Below are positions 16,843 through 26,039 of a stretch of DNA of 64,000 nucleotides, one piece after another (position 1 is the first letter of the stretch; each line of letters starts with the position of its first letter). The notes under the pieces are model-generated. The model was not told the origin of the DNA, did no database searches, and worked only from the letters and a program-made list of their open reading frames with translations. The position numbers and the translations under genes are program-made. This DNA is from Cellvibrio sp. pealriver (GTDB taxonomy: Bacteria; Pseudomonadota; Gammaproteobacteria; Pseudomonadales; Cellvibrionaceae), in NCBI RefSeq assembly GCF_001183545.1, contig NZ_KQ236688.1, positions 1,207,149 through 1,271,148 on the forward strand, read 5' to 3'.

Positions 16843-17481
16843 ATGTCATACGAATTCTTAAAAAACCAGTTCTCCACCACAAACAGTGGTCTTGTACCTA
16901 TTGTGATTGAGCAAACAGCTCGAGGTGAACGTTCCTTTGATATCTATTCTCGCCTGCTTAAAGAAAGAGTTATCTTTTTGGTCGGGCCAGTAGAAGACTA
17001 CATGGCAAATCTGGTTGTTGCGCAACTTTTATTTTTGGAAGCGGAAAACCCTGACAAAGATATACATTTATACATAAATTCCCCGGGCGGCTCAGTTACT
17101 GCTGGCATGTCAATCTACGACACTATGCAATTTATTAAGCCTGATGTAAGCACCATGTGTATTGGGCAAGCATGCAGTATGGGTGCGTTTCTGCTCAATG
17201 CCGGAGCAAAAGGAAAGCGTTTTTGTCTCCCTAACTCTAGAGTTATGATTCATCAACCGAGTGGTGGTGCTCAAGGACAAGCATCTGATATTCACATTCA
17301 GGCGCAAGAGATTTTAAAGATCAGGGCTCGCCTGAATGAATTAATGGCGTTTCATTCTGGACAGCCTATAGAGAAAATAGAAATCGATACTGAGCGCGAT
17401 AATTTCATGTCTGCGCAACAGGCAAAAGATTATGGATTAATTGATTCAGTTGTAGATAAGCGTATACAGTCGGCTAAATAG
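16843..17481 (+). CDS. clpP: ATP-dependent Clp protease proteolytic subunit
   Basis: A 212-residue serine peptidase with catalytic triad Ser112 ([10 protein letters not shown]), His137 (VMIHQPSGG) and Asp186 (TERDNFMS). [11 protein letters not shown], the substrate-binding strand, is intact. It forms the double-heptamer barrel that degrades proteins unfolded by ClpX (next gene) or ClpA. The N-terminus has a short propeptide before the mature chain ([15 protein letters not shown]). Start at 16843; length is standard. The gap to clpX is 142 bases, so clpX may be cotranscribed and also have its own start. Confidence 0.97.
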   Translation: MSYEFLKNQFSTTNSGLVPIVIEQTARGERSFDIYSRLLKERVIFLVGPVEDYMANLVVAQLLFLEAENPDKDIHLYINSPGGSVTAGMSIYDTMQFIKPDVSTMCIGQACSMGAFLLNAGAKGKRFCLPNSRVMIHQPSGGAQGQASDIHIQAQEILKIRARLNELMAFHSGQPIEKIEIDTERDNFMSAQQAKDYGLIDSVVDKRIQSAK

Positions 17482-17623
17482 CCTCTTTGATTGTCGGTAT
17501 TACGGTGGGCAAGTCGCTCTGCAAGCAAGTGTCTGAGCAATTAGACGACAAAAATCCATCATCACACTTGAAATTTAAATATTTAAACTGACAATTGTTA
17601 CATATAAAGATGGAGTGGGTTCA

Positions 17624-18922
17624 ATGACCGATCACACAGGTGACGCAGGCGATAAAAGCGGAAAGTTACTATATTGCTCTTTCTGTGGGAAAAGCCAACA
17701 TGAAGTCCGCAAGCTGATTGCGGGGCCGTCAGTTTTCATATGTGATGAATGCGTTGATCTATGCAATGATATTATTCGTGAGGAAATTCAAGAGAGCTCA
17801 TCAGAGGGGAGCTCTGAAAAGCTTCCAAAACCCCATGAAATATCTGCAATTCTCGACCAGTATGTCATTGGTCAAAAACGCGCAAAAAAAGTTTTGGCCG
17901 TTGCGGTTTACAATCACTACAAGCGGTTGCGTTTTGGAGAAAAAAGCGGTAAGGATAAAGAGCTTGTAGAATTAGGTAAAAGCAATATTTTGCTGGTGGG
18001 GCCAACGGGTAGTGGAAAAACTCTGCTCGCAGAGACTCTGGCTCGCTTGTTAGATGTCCCTTTCACTATCGCTGATGCCACAACGCTCACTGAAGCAGGC
18101 TATGTGGGTGAAGATGTTGAAAATATCATCCAGAAATTATTACAAAAATGTGATTACGATGTAGAGAAAGCACAGCAAGGTATTGTTTATATTGATGAGA
18201 TCGATAAGATTTCACGCAAATCAGACAATCCATCTATTACGCGGGATGTGTCTGGAGAGGGTGTTCAGCAGGCGCTGCTAAAATTGATTGAAGGGACTGT
18301 TGCATCTGTGCCTCCACAAGGTGGGCGCAAACATCCTCAACAAGAATTTTTGCAAGTTGATACTTCTAATATTCTATTCATCTGCGGCGGTGCATTTGCA
18401 GGATTAGATAAAGTTATTCGGGATCGCTCCGAGAAAGGTGGAATAGGGTTCGGGGCAGAAGTTAAAAGCAAAGATGATAAGCGTAACTTTGGGCAAACTT
18501 TGCAGGATTTGGAGCCAGAAGATTTAGTCAGATATGGTCTGATTCCAGAATTCGTAGGTCGACTCCCTGTAATTGCCACGCTAGACGAGCTCGATAAAGC
18601 TGCATTAATTCAGATTTTAACAGAGCCGCGCAATGCATTAACTAAACAATACGCACGTTTGTTTGAAATGGAAGGCGTACAGATTGATTTCCGTAGTGAT
18701 GCGCTGGATGCTGTTGCTGAGCGAGCGCTTGAGCGTAAAACAGGTGCTCGTGGTTTGAGGTCTATAATGGAATCGGTTCTACTTGATACTATGTACAAGA
18801 TCCCATCAGAAGAGCATGTTGTCAAAGTGGTGGTAGACGAGGCTGTTATAAAAGGCGAGTCTGAACCTCTTCTTGTATATGAAAATATTGATAAACAAGC
18901 TAAAACTGCTGCAGAAGATTAG
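17624..18922 (+). CDS. clpX: ClpX unfoldase, ATPase subunit of ClpXP
   Basis: A 432-residue AAA+ protein. The N-terminal zinc-binding domain has [11 protein letters not shown] and CDECVDLC (C4). The AAA+ module has Walker A GPTGSGKT, the pore loop GYVGEDVEN, Walker [10 protein letters not shown] and the RKH-type loop in [10 protein letters not shown], plus sensor segments in the small domain (GARGLRSI). It recognises tagged substrates such as SsrA-tailed proteins and feeds them to ClpP. I choose the ATG at 17624, which has GGAG eight bases upstream. A strong terminator follows. Confidence 0.97.
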   Translation: MTDHTGDAGDKSGKLLYCSFCGKSQHEVRKLIAGPSVFICDECVDLCNDIIREEIQESSSEGSSEKLPKPHEISAILDQYVIGQKRAKKVLAVAVYNHYKRLRFGEKSGKDKELVELGKSNILLVGPTGSGKTLLAETLARLLDVPFTIADATTLTEAGYVGEDVENIIQKLLQKCDYDVEKAQQGIVYIDEIDKISRKSDNPSITRDVSGEGVQQALLKLIEGTVASVPPQGGRKHPQQEFLQVDTSNILFICGGAFAGLDKVIRDRSEKGGIGFGAEVKSKDDKRNFGQTLQDLEPEDLVRYGLIPEFVGRLPVIATLDELDKAALIQILTEPRNALTKQYARLFEMEGVQIDFRSDALDAVAERALERKTGARGLRSIMESVLLDTMYKIPSEEHVVKVVVDEAVIKGESEPLLVYENIDKQAKTAAED

Positions 18923-18956
18923 ATTTTTATAGAGCTAAATTATCTGTGATTTTAAA

Positions 18957-18992
18957 ACAAAAAGAGCGCATTTCGCGCTCTTTTTGTTTTTT
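18957..18992 (+). terminator. Terminator after clpX
   Basis: Perfect 13-bp stem ACAAAAAGAGCGC (18957-18969) / GCGCTCTTTTTGT (18975-18987) followed by more Ts. It separates clpX from lon. Confidence 0.93.
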
Positions 18993-19003
18993 ATCTCCTT
19001 AAG

Positions 19004-19031
19004 CTTGTAATTCGGTGTTTTAACCCCCACT
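19004..19031 (+). promoter_or_regulatory. Heat-shock (sigma32-like) promoter of lon
   Basis: CTTGTAA (19004-19010), a 13-base spacer and CCCCCAC (19024-19030) resemble the sigma32 consensus CTTGAAA / CCCCAT. It lies about 50 bases before the lon start and just after the clpX terminator, where a lon promoter is needed. Heat-shock control of lon is established in E. coli. Confidence 0.6.
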
Positions 19032-19082
19032 CTTATTCTATTGCAAGACAGTATCTTGTCTTTCCGTAATAGAGAGGAACCA

Positions 19083-21503
19083 ATGGTCGCTGAAACTCTT
19101 CGAAATCTCCATATCACTGAAATTCCACTACTCCCACTGCGGGATGTAGTTGTATATCCTCATATGGTTACCCCGTTATTTGTCGGTAGAGGCAAGTCAA
19201 TTGAAGCCTTGGAAAGGGCAATGGCAAGTGACAAGCAGGTACTGTTGGTGGCGCAGAAAAATCCACAACAAGATGAACCTCTGGCGCAAGACCTCTATAA
19301 AATCGGAACAATTGCTACCATTCTCCAACTCCTAAAATTGCCAGATGGAACTGTCAAGGTTCTCATTGAAGGGCGGGAGAGGGCTCATATTGAATCAATC
19401 GAAGAGGCTGATTCTTTTTTTAGGGCTACTGTGGATGTAATAGTGAGTCCCCAAATTGCCAATGAAGAAGCTCGTGCTTTAGTTGCATCTGCCATAGGTC
19501 AATTCGAGCAGTACGTAAATCTTAGTAAAAAAGTCCCAGTGGAAGTTATCACTTCATTGTCTGGAATTGATGAACCCGGTCGATTGGCTGATACGATAGC
19601 TGCGCACATGTCATTGGATCTTCCCAAAAAGCAGTCCATTCTTGAAATGGCCGATATCCATGCTCGAATTGAACACCTCCTTGATTTGATGGATGCAGAA
19701 GTTGATCTATTCCATGTCGAGAAAAAAATTCGTGGTCGTGTTAAAAAGCAGATGGAGAAAAGTCAGCGCGAGTATTATCTAAACGAACAAATTAAGGCTA
19801 TTCAAAAAGAACTTGGAGAGCTTGGAGAAGAAGTTAGCGAAGCGGATGAGCTTGAGAAAAAAATCGTTGCAGCAGCTATGCCTAAAGAGGCTGAAGAGAA
19901 GGCTCGTACTGAACTTAATAAATTAAAAATGATGTCCCCAATGTCGGCAGAAGCTTCTGTACTCCGTGCTTATATTGATTGGATGATAAGGGTGCCTTGG
20001 AGCAAGAGAAGTAAGGTGCGCCACGATCTTAATCGCGCGGAGGAGGTGCTTAATAAGGATCATTTCGGTCTCGACGAGGTAAAAGAGCGCATACTTGAAT
20101 ACTTGGCGGTTCAACAGCGAGTAAAGAAAGTAAAAGGCCCCATCTTATGTCTTGTTGGACCTCCCGGTGTTGGTAAAACATCCTTGGGGGAATCAATTGC
20201 GCGCGCAACAAACCGTGAGTTTGTTCGTATGGCCTTAGGCGGAGTGAGGGATGAGGCTGAAATTCGCGGGCATCGGAGAACTTATATTGGGTCATTACCT
20301 GGAAAACTAATCCAGAAAATGGCTAAAGTAGGTGTGCGTAATCCACTTTTCTTGCTGGATGAAATTGACAAGATGGGAATGGATAATCGTGGTGACCCTG
20401 CTTCTGCTTTATTGGAAGTTTTGGACCCGGAACAGAATAGCCATTTCAGTGATCATTATCTTGAGGTTGATTACGACTTGTCTGACGTTATGTTCGTATG
20501 CACGTCTAATTCTATGAATATACCGGGACCTCTGCTGGATCGTATGGAAATTATTCGCATCCCAGGGTATACGGAAGATGAAAAGCTCAATATTGCCCAG
20601 CGTTATTTGCTGCCAAAACAAATCAAGGCAAATGGCTTAAAAGAAAGTGAAATCAATATTAGCGAAGATGCTATTCGTGACATTATCCGTTATTACACGC
20701 GCGAAGCTGGTGTTCGTGGACTTGAGCGGGAAATTGCGAAAATTTGCCGTAAAGTGGTTACTCGTCACGTGAAAGGGCATAGAGAGAATGTTGATCAGGT
20801 TAAAGCTGCATCTCTTGAAGGATTGTTAGGCGTTCATAAATTTGACTTTGGTAAGGCCGAAAGTAAAGATCAAATAGGTCAGGTAACAGGTTTAGCTTGG
20901 ACTCAGGTGGGTGGCGAATTACTTACAATTGAAGCAACCTCCGTTACAGGTAAAGGAAGAGTTATTAAAACTGGTTCTTTGGGGGATGTTATGCAGGAGT
21001 CCATTCAGGCTGCTTTGACTGTGGTTCGGTCTCGCAGCCAAGCTTTGGGGATAGCTCCAGATCATCATGAAAAGGTGGATATACATATCCACGTACCCGA
21101 AGGTGCAACCCCCAAAGATGGTCCAAGTGCAGGGATCGCCATGTGCACTGCACTGGTGTCCATACAGACCAATATTCCTGTTAGGGCAGATGTTGCCATG
21201 ACAGGAGAAATAACCCTTCGAGGAGAGGTTTTGCGAATTGGTGGGCTCAAAGAAAAGCTTTTAGCTGCACATAGAGGCGGAATAAAGACGGTAATTATTC
21301 CTGCTGATAATGAGCGTGACCTCAAAGAAATCCCTGATAATATAAAAGAAGATTTACATATAAAACCGGTAAAATGGATTGACGAGGTTTTGGCAATTGC
21401 CCTGCAATCCAGCCCTAAACCTCTTAGTGATGAAGAATATCGTGCATTGGAAAAGGCAGCCCAGAAAACTACAGATAATGACAATAGGTTGAGCACCCAC
21501 TAA
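19083..21503 (+). CDS. lon: Lon ATP-dependent protease
   Basis: An 806-residue enzyme. Domains in order: LonN substrate-binding (about 15-210, starting LPLLPLRDVVVYPHMVTPLF), helical region, AAA+ ATPase with Walker A GPPGVGKTS and Walker B LFLLDEIDK, then the protease domain with the Ser-Lys dyad Ser682 (PKDGPSAGI) and Lys725 (GGLKEKLLAAHRGG). It degrades misfolded and regulatory proteins in the cytoplasm. The ATG at 19083 has an AGAGGA-type ribosome binding site; the in-frame ATG at 19041 lies inside the presumed untranslated leader. It sits between clpX and hupB as in other gammaproteobacteria. Confidence 0.97.
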   Translation: MVAETLRNLHITEIPLLPLRDVVVYPHMVTPLFVGRGKSIEALERAMASDKQVLLVAQKNPQQDEPLAQDLYKIGTIATILQLLKLPDGTVKVLIEGRERAHIESIEEADSFFRATVDVIVSPQIANEEARALVASAIGQFEQYVNLSKKVPVEVITSLSGIDEPGRLADTIAAHMSLDLPKKQSILEMADIHARIEHLLDLMDAEVDLFHVEKKIRGRVKKQMEKSQREYYLNEQIKAIQKELGELGEEVSEADELEKKIVAAAMPKEAEEKARTELNKLKMMSPMSAEASVLRAYIDWMIRVPWSKRSKVRHDLNRAEEVLNKDHFGLDEVKERILEYLAVQQRVKKVKGPILCLVGPPGVGKTSLGESIARATNREFVRMALGGVRDEAEIRGHRRTYIGSLPGKLIQKMAKVGVRNPLFLLDEIDKMGMDNRGDPASALLEVLDPEQNSHFSDHYLEVDYDLSDVMFVCTSNSMNIPGPLLDRMEIIRIPGYTEDEKLNIAQRYLLPKQIKANGLKESEINISEDAIRDIIRYYTREAGVRGLEREIAKICRKVVTRHVKGHRENVDQVKAASLEGLLGVHKFDFGKAESKDQIGQVTGLAWTQVGGELLTIEATSVTGKGRVIKTGSLGDVMQESIQAALTVVRSRSQALGIAPDHHEKVDIHIHVPEGATPKDGPSAGIAMCTALVSIQTNIPVRADVAMTGEITLRGEVLRIGGLKEKLLAAHRGGIKTVIIPADNERDLKEIPDNIKEDLHIKPVKWIDEVLAIALQSSPKPLSDEEYRALEKAAQKTTDNDNRLSTH

Positions 21504-21592
21504 GAGGAAAGGCTAGCTGATTCGAAATTGCACATTAACTGTTTGTTTTGTGATCCGCCCCGTGGGGTTTTGTGTAAAGCTTTAAGCTTTCC

Positions 21593-21621
21593 TTGACCCT
21601 CTTCCACTCTGTTGGTATAAA
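21593..21621 (+). promoter_or_regulatory. Strong sigma70 promoter of hupB
   Basis: TTGACC (21593-21598), exactly 17 bases, TATAAA (21616-21621). Each box differs from consensus at one position. It lies about 90 bases before the hupB start, fitting an abundant nucleoid protein. Confidence 0.82.
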
Positions 21622-21713
21622 TCGCAATTCATTTGATGCACGGGTAATCTAGATTAATAACGAAGTTGATCTGTACTGTGTTTTTAGAAACAAATAATCA
21701 AAAGGGGTTAAGT

Positions 21714-21986
21714 GTGAACAAAACTGAGCTGATTGAAGCGATTGCCGCATCTGCGGATATTCCTAAAGCTGCTGCGGGACGAGCCTTGGATGCGGTAGTT
21801 GAAAGTATCACTGGAGCCCTGAAAAGCGGAGATTCTGTTGTTTTAGTAGGGTTTGGTACATTTGCAGTTAAAGAGCGCGCCGCTCGTACTGGTCGCAACC
21901 CTCAAACTGGTGCGGAAATTAAAATTGCTGCCGCTAAAGTTCCAGGCTTCAAGCCCGGCAAAGCGTTGAAAGATGCAGTAAATTAA
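21714..21986 (+). CDS. hupB: DNA-binding protein HU-beta
   Basis: A 90-residue nucleoid protein. It shows the HU fold: helical N-terminus ([20 protein letters not shown]), the strand [20 protein letters not shown] with the Arg-Asn-Pro of the DNA-bending arm, and the C-terminal [14 protein letters not shown]. It binds and bends DNA without strong sequence preference. The start is GTG at 21714 with AAGGGG six bases upstream; reading from the ATG at 21666 would add 16 unrelated residues. Its place after lon is the classic order. Confidence 0.96.
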   Translation: MNKTELIEAIAASADIPKAAAGRALDAVVESITGALKSGDSVVLVGFGTFAVKERAARTGRNPQTGAEIKIAAAKVPGFKPGKALKDAVN

Positions 21987-22027
21987 TAAGTGCTTTCAGA
22001 TATTTTTCTGACACTTTTAAGTATACG

Positions 22028-22059
22028 AAGCGCATCATATCAAGGTGCGCTTTTTTTTT
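22028..22059 (+). terminator. Terminator after hupB
   Basis: AAGCGCA (22028-22034) pairs with TGCGCTT (22046-22052), continuing into nine Ts. Confidence 0.85.
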
Positions 22060-22190
22060 AAGCTGTTCTCTTTTATGTTTGCATCTCTGTGCATCAAATT
22101 AATTAAAGAGTTTGCTTATTTAAAATCAAATAATTAGTTTTTCGTTGCTTATGCCATCTGTAGGGCATATTTATCCGCTAGGAGTTCAAA

Positions 22191-24062
22191 ATGTTACAAC
22201 ACCTCAGAGATAATTCCCGAGGCGTGATCTCGTTTATTTTGATTGGCTTTTTGGTAATCATTTTTGCCCTTACTGGTGTTGAGGCGTTATTTAATTGGGA
22301 TACCTCTGCCAATCAGGCAGCTAAGGTTAATGGAGAGGTTGTTACAGAGATGGATGTTGCTCGCGCAATCAGCATGCAAAAGCAACAAATGCTCAATACT
22401 TATGGCGACCAAATTCCATCTGAATTCCTCAGTGATGAATATTTACGTAAACCAGTAATAGAAAATTTGATTCAGCGTATGGTGCTGTCACAAGCTGCTG
22501 AAAGTGCGGGAATGAAAATAGGCACCTCATATTTAAGTGAACAGATTGCAAGTGCTCCGCAGTTTAAAAATGAAGCCGGCTTATTTGATAACACTCGTTA
22601 TCAGCAAGTTTTACGTAATTTAGGGTACACACATAGTACATACTCCAAAATTTTATCTGACGAGTTGGTTATTAATCAGTTGCAGGCTGGAGTAGAAGCA
22701 ACTGCTTTTGTTACATCAGAACAACTTAGTGATATATATTCTCTAAGTTTTCAAACTCGCGATTTATCTTACTTCCTGCTTCCAGCAGCAAAAGAGCGTG
22801 AGTCAGCAATTGTAGAGCAACCAGAAATTCAAGCATATTACGAGAAGAATCAACAAGCATTTACAAGTGAGGATCAAGTAGCTGTTGACTATATCAATCT
22901 CAATGTGTCTGATTTGATGAAGAATGTTGTAGTTACAGATGAACAGCTACGTAAACAATACGAACAAAATTTATCAAGCTTTGTTGCCGCAACTGAGCGA
23001 CAAGCTGCACATATCCTTGTTGAAGGTGAAAACCCCGAAAAAGTAAAAACTATCAATGAAAAACTTGCCGCTGGGGAAGATTTTGCAGTTGTTGCAAAAG
23101 AACTTTCAGATGACTTGGGTAGTAAAGAGCAGGGGGGGGATTTGGGATTTACAAAAGGTGATGCATTTCCCGAAGAATTTGAAGCTGCCTTGGCGAAACT
23201 CAAGGTGGGTGAGATATCTGCAGCAGTGAAAACTGACGCAGGAACTCACTTTATTAAACTATTGGCTGAAAAAGGCTCTGAGCCTCCGAGCTATGATGAA
23301 CAAAAAGCTAATCTAGAGGAGCAACTAAAACGATCCGAAGCAGAAAATATTTTCGTTTCTCAATTGGAGAAGCTTCGTGATTTATCGTATAACGCCGAAA
23401 ACTTGAGTGAAGTGGCTCAAGAGTTGGGACTTAAAGTTGAGAACTCTGGATTATTTGAACGAAGTAAAGGACAGGGGTTATTTTCAAATACTGATATTAC
23501 TGAAGCTGCATTTTCAGACGAGGTACTGCAAGAGGGTAATAGTAGCGATGTTATTGAGCTTGACTCTAGCAATGTAATTGTATTGAAGAAAACTGATTAC
23601 AAACCTAGTCAGGTAAGACCATTATCTGAAGTTGAGGGTCAGATAGTTAATTTGTTGAAAGAGCAAAAAGCAAAAGTTGCTCTAGAGAAGCAAGCAGTTG
23701 AGTTGATAGGATTGTTGAAGTCTGGAATGAGCTCATTAGATGTAAGCAAAAAAGCTGGCGTTGAACTAAAGCAAGTTAAATCCGCTTCGCGAAATGCATC
23801 AGGGGAGAATCCTGAAATAGTAAGTCATGCTTTTTCCATGGCAAAGCCTGCGAATAATAATGCTTCTTTTGACACATTAACTACTGTCGCTGGAGATATG
23901 GCTGTTGTTGTTCTAGAGGCGGTGACTCCAGGAACACAGGAAAAAGTAACCCCCGAACAAAAGAGCGCAATAGCCTCTCAGCTCGTTAGCATTTATGGGA
24001 AAAATGACTTTTCCAGCTATCAAAAGTTGCTTAAAGATTCAGCTGACATCTCTCAGAAATAA
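22191..24062 (+). CDS. ppiD: PpiD-like periplasmic folding factor (SurA/parvulin type)
   Basis: A 623-residue inner-membrane protein. One N-terminal membrane segment (about 12-34, GVISFILIGFLVIIFALTGV) anchors it with the body in the periplasm. A SurA_N-like chaperone region comes next (about 40-250, with LIQRMVLSQAAE). One parvulin domain sits at about 270-360 (AAHILVE, then SDDLGSKEQGGDLGF, then VGEISAAVKTDAGTHFIKL). A long chaperone-like C-terminal part ends the protein. It assists folding of proteins leaving the Sec translocon; isomerase activity of PpiD parvulin domains is often weak. Position after hupB matches E. coli. A terminator follows. Confidence 0.94.
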   Translation: MLQHLRDNSRGVISFILIGFLVIIFALTGVEALFNWDTSANQAAKVNGEVVTEMDVARAISMQKQQMLNTYGDQIPSEFLSDEYLRKPVIENLIQRMVLSQAAESAGMKIGTSYLSEQIASAPQFKNEAGLFDNTRYQQVLRNLGYTHSTYSKILSDELVINQLQAGVEATAFVTSEQLSDIYSLSFQTRDLSYFLLPAAKERESAIVEQPEIQAYYEKNQQAFTSEDQVAVDYINLNVSDLMKNVVVTDEQLRKQYEQNLSSFVAATERQAAHILVEGENPEKVKTINEKLAAGEDFAVVAKELSDDLGSKEQGGDLGFTKGDAFPEEFEAALAKLKVGEISAAVKTDAGTHFIKLLAEKGSEPPSYDEQKANLEEQLKRSEAENIFVSQLEKLRDLSYNAENLSEVAQELGLKVENSGLFERSKGQGLFSNTDITEAAFSDEVLQEGNSSDVIELDSSNVIVLKKTDYKPSQVRPLSEVEGQIVNLLKEQKAKVALEKQAVELIGLLKSGMSSLDVSKKAGVELKQVKSASRNASGENPEIVSHAFSMAKPANNNASFDTLTTVAGDMAVVVLEAVTPGTQEKVTPEQKSAIASQLVSIYGKNDFSSYQKLLKDSADISQK

Positions 24063-24079
24063 ATAATTCTCAAAACAAG

Positions 24080-24110
24080 AAAAGGCTCCAATGGAGCCTT
24101 TTTTGTTTTT
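24080..24110 (+). terminator. Terminator after ppiD
   Basis: AAAAGGCTCC (24080-24089) / GGAGCCTTTT (24093-24102), a perfect stem with a three-base loop, followed by more Ts. Confidence 0.9.
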
Positions 24111-24167
24111 GTCTCTCAAATTTTTAGTGAAAGTATTTTGAGGGAACCATTTACCATAAACAAATAA

Positions 24168-25133
24168 TTAAGGGGCAATAGTGTACCTATTTCGCCCACC
24201 TTCTTTTGACTTGTATAGTGCTTGGTCTGCTTTTTCAATCCAATTGCGATGATCGTGCAAGTCTTCCGTTAATTCGGCGACGCCCAAGCTGATCGTGAAT
24301 TTTATTTCGTGCCCTTCAGCGAAAATAGTTAATTTTTCAATTGCAATACGTAGCCGCTCGGCAAAAACACAAGCTCCATCACCATTAGTATTTGTGAGCA
24401 CAATACCAAATTCTTCACCGCCGTAACGGCCCGCTATATCTAAATCACGAACTTGCTCTTTAATGATGCGGCTTACACCTCGAATGGCTTCATCTCCGAC
24501 AGTATGGCCGTATTTGTCATTAATTTTTTTAAAATGATCAATATCTAACATGATTAAACTAGACGGCTGTTCATAGCGATCATAACGCTTGAACTCTTGA
24601 ATTAGCCTAAGCTCCCAATAACCACGATTGTATAAACCAGTTAAATGATCTGTCCGACTTAAATTTTGTAATTGTTTATTGGCTTGTTGCTGTGCAATCT
24701 TATTAACCGCAGTGTCTGTGACATCATAAATAATCAAACAGATATGACCAACTTCTCCTTTCGTGTCGAGAAGGGGAATGATTGTACTATTTTGATACAT
24801 GTATTCTGCTGTACCAGTAATAGGGCGGTAATGAGGGAAGCGAAATAAGTAGGGGCGTTGCTCCCATGTTGTAAAGGCTGTGTTTTGGAGAACAAACACA
24901 GCTTTTGATTTATGCCTAAACCACTGCTCGGATAATTCGGGGAAAACCGAGAAAAGGCTTTTATTGAGAACTTCTTCAGGAGCCTTTCCGCTATGGTTTT
25001 GCATAAAGCTGTTCCAGACCTCAATTTTGTAGTCAGGACTCATTACAACTAAACCGACATCAATATTTTGCAAAATGTCCATTTGCCAGTGAACATCTTT
25101 AAATAGTTTGCTGAGCTCTTCGCTAATTGCCAT
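24168..25133 (-). CDS. PAS-GGDEF diguanylate cyclase
   Basis: A 321-residue cytoplasmic protein without membrane segments. Residues about 18-140 form a PAS sensor domain (NIDVGLVVMSPDYKIEVWN, then HSGKAPEEVLNKS). The GGDEF domain covers about 160-320: DHLTGLYNRGYW, LDIDHFKKINDKYGH, active site GGEEF (in RYGGEEFGIVL), and an inhibitory I-site R-D-L-D exactly five residues before GGEEF. It should make c-di-GMP from two GTP with product inhibition. It lies eight bases downstream of the CheC-like gene, so the two are an operon. I infer that CheC acts in the same signal path as this cyclase. Confidence 0.93.
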   Translation of the reverse strand: MAISEELSKLFKDVHWQMDILQNIDVGLVVMSPDYKIEVWNSFMQNHSGKAPEEVLNKSLFSVFPELSEQWFRHKSKAVFVLQNTAFTTWEQRPYLFRFPHYRPITGTAEYMYQNSTIIPLLDTKGEVGHICLIIYDVTDTAVNKIAQQQANKQLQNLSRTDHLTGLYNRGYWELRLIQEFKRYDRYEQPSSLIMLDIDHFKKINDKYGHTVGDEAIRGVSRIIKEQVRDLDIAGRYGGEEFGIVLTNTNGDGACVFAERLRIAIEKLTIFAEGHEIKFTISLGVAELTEDLHDHRNWIEKADQALYKSKEGGRNRYTIAP

Positions 25134-25141
25134 TATTCAAC

Positions 25142-25759
25142 CTAATCGAGTAGGTAATTCAACTTTTCAGTTAATCCAAAAATAGAGTGTTCCGCAATAA
25201 CTAATAAAAGGTCGCAGTTAATTTTATGATTTTCAATGGAGTAGTTAATTTCTACCACCAAGGCCTGCTTCCATTTCATGTTATTGTTTTGTAATAGATC
25301 AGTGATATTGCAGTGTTGGCCTAGAAGCATTGGGGGGCCAAAACTAAAATGGGTATCGAGCTGCTCTGCTAGTCCTCTTAAGCATGCACCATTCAGAACA
25401 TTTGCAGTGTCCATTAATAATTCATACTGTGCTTGCTCGTCGGGTGCGCGGTCATATTTAAGAAGCTTGGCAAGATCCTCAAAGTCGGTCTCATGGAATA
25501 TAAGCATCGCCTCACCAGCAATACCTCCTCCAATAAACCCTTGGCATACGCCATGGACTATGTCGTTTTTACTTTCACGATTCAAGGACTGCAATGCCAT
25601 TGCGATATCAGTGGGATTCAATACGCTTACATGAGGTATGGATAGTACTACAAAGACATCTAGCAATCTCGCCAGGTGTGACCCTGCCTGCCCCATAGCG
25701 ACATTGGTTATTTCCTGAAGGCAATCGCGTTGGTCTTCGGTGAGCAAGTAATCTCGCAT
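25142..25759 (-). CDS. CheC-family phosphatase/adhesin-fold protein
   Basis: A 205-residue protein with the CheC repeat. Two phosphatase motifs of form D/E-x-x-N are visible: E16-N19 in LQEITNVAMGQAGSHLA and a second in DTANVLNGACLRGLAEQL at about 117-120. Both sites look intact, unlike CheX, which has one. CheC removes phosphate from CheY-type receivers, though here no CheY, CheD or receptor gene is adjacent. It is the first gene of a two-gene operon with the diguanylate cyclase, so its target may be a receiver protein encoded elsewhere that feeds this cyclase. Divergent from the peptide transporter. Confidence 0.87.
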   Translation of the reverse strand: MRDYLLTEDQRDCLQEITNVAMGQAGSHLARLLDVFVVLSIPHVSVLNPTDIAMALQSLNRESKNDIVHGVCQGFIGGGIAGEAMLIFHETDFEDLAKLLKYDRAPDEQAQYELLMDTANVLNGACLRGLAEQLDTHFSFGPPMLLGQHCNITDLLQNNNMKWKQALVVEINYSIENHKINCDLLLVIAEHSIFGLTEKLNYLLD

Positions 25760-25835
25760 AATTCAGATCTTGTTATAAAGATTCCACAGAAATATTTAAT
25801 TGAAGCTTAGCAGCAATCTGTAGTTTTGTCGGGAA

Positions 25836-25849
25836 ACATCACGTGATGT
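25836..25849. promoter_or_regulatory. Perfect 14-bp palindrome, candidate operator
   Basis: ACATCACGTGATGT reads the same on both strands and lies between the divergent cheC-like and oppA-like genes, 77 bases before the cheC-like start. The flanking AAAC/GAAAC bases are partly symmetric too. A dimeric repressor or activator site is likely; the protein is unknown. Confidence 0.55.
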
Positions 25850-26039
25850 GAAACAGTTATAGTCAAAAGTCTTTAGCGAGATTGTATGAACATTGGTCTT
25901 TTAGATGTAAGTTGTTGTAAATAAAGACTTTTATGTGGCTATATTTGAAAATTAAAGTGTACTACCATGGGGCTATGCTGTGGGATATCCCATGTGTGAG
26001 CCTACGAATAAGGCTATGTCGGGCGGAGTGGCGAGCGGA

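Noticed and set aside
21555..21570. CCCC-GT-GGGG followed by Ts as a lon terminator
   Set aside because: The loop would be only two bases, so it is too tight to form; left as doubtful.
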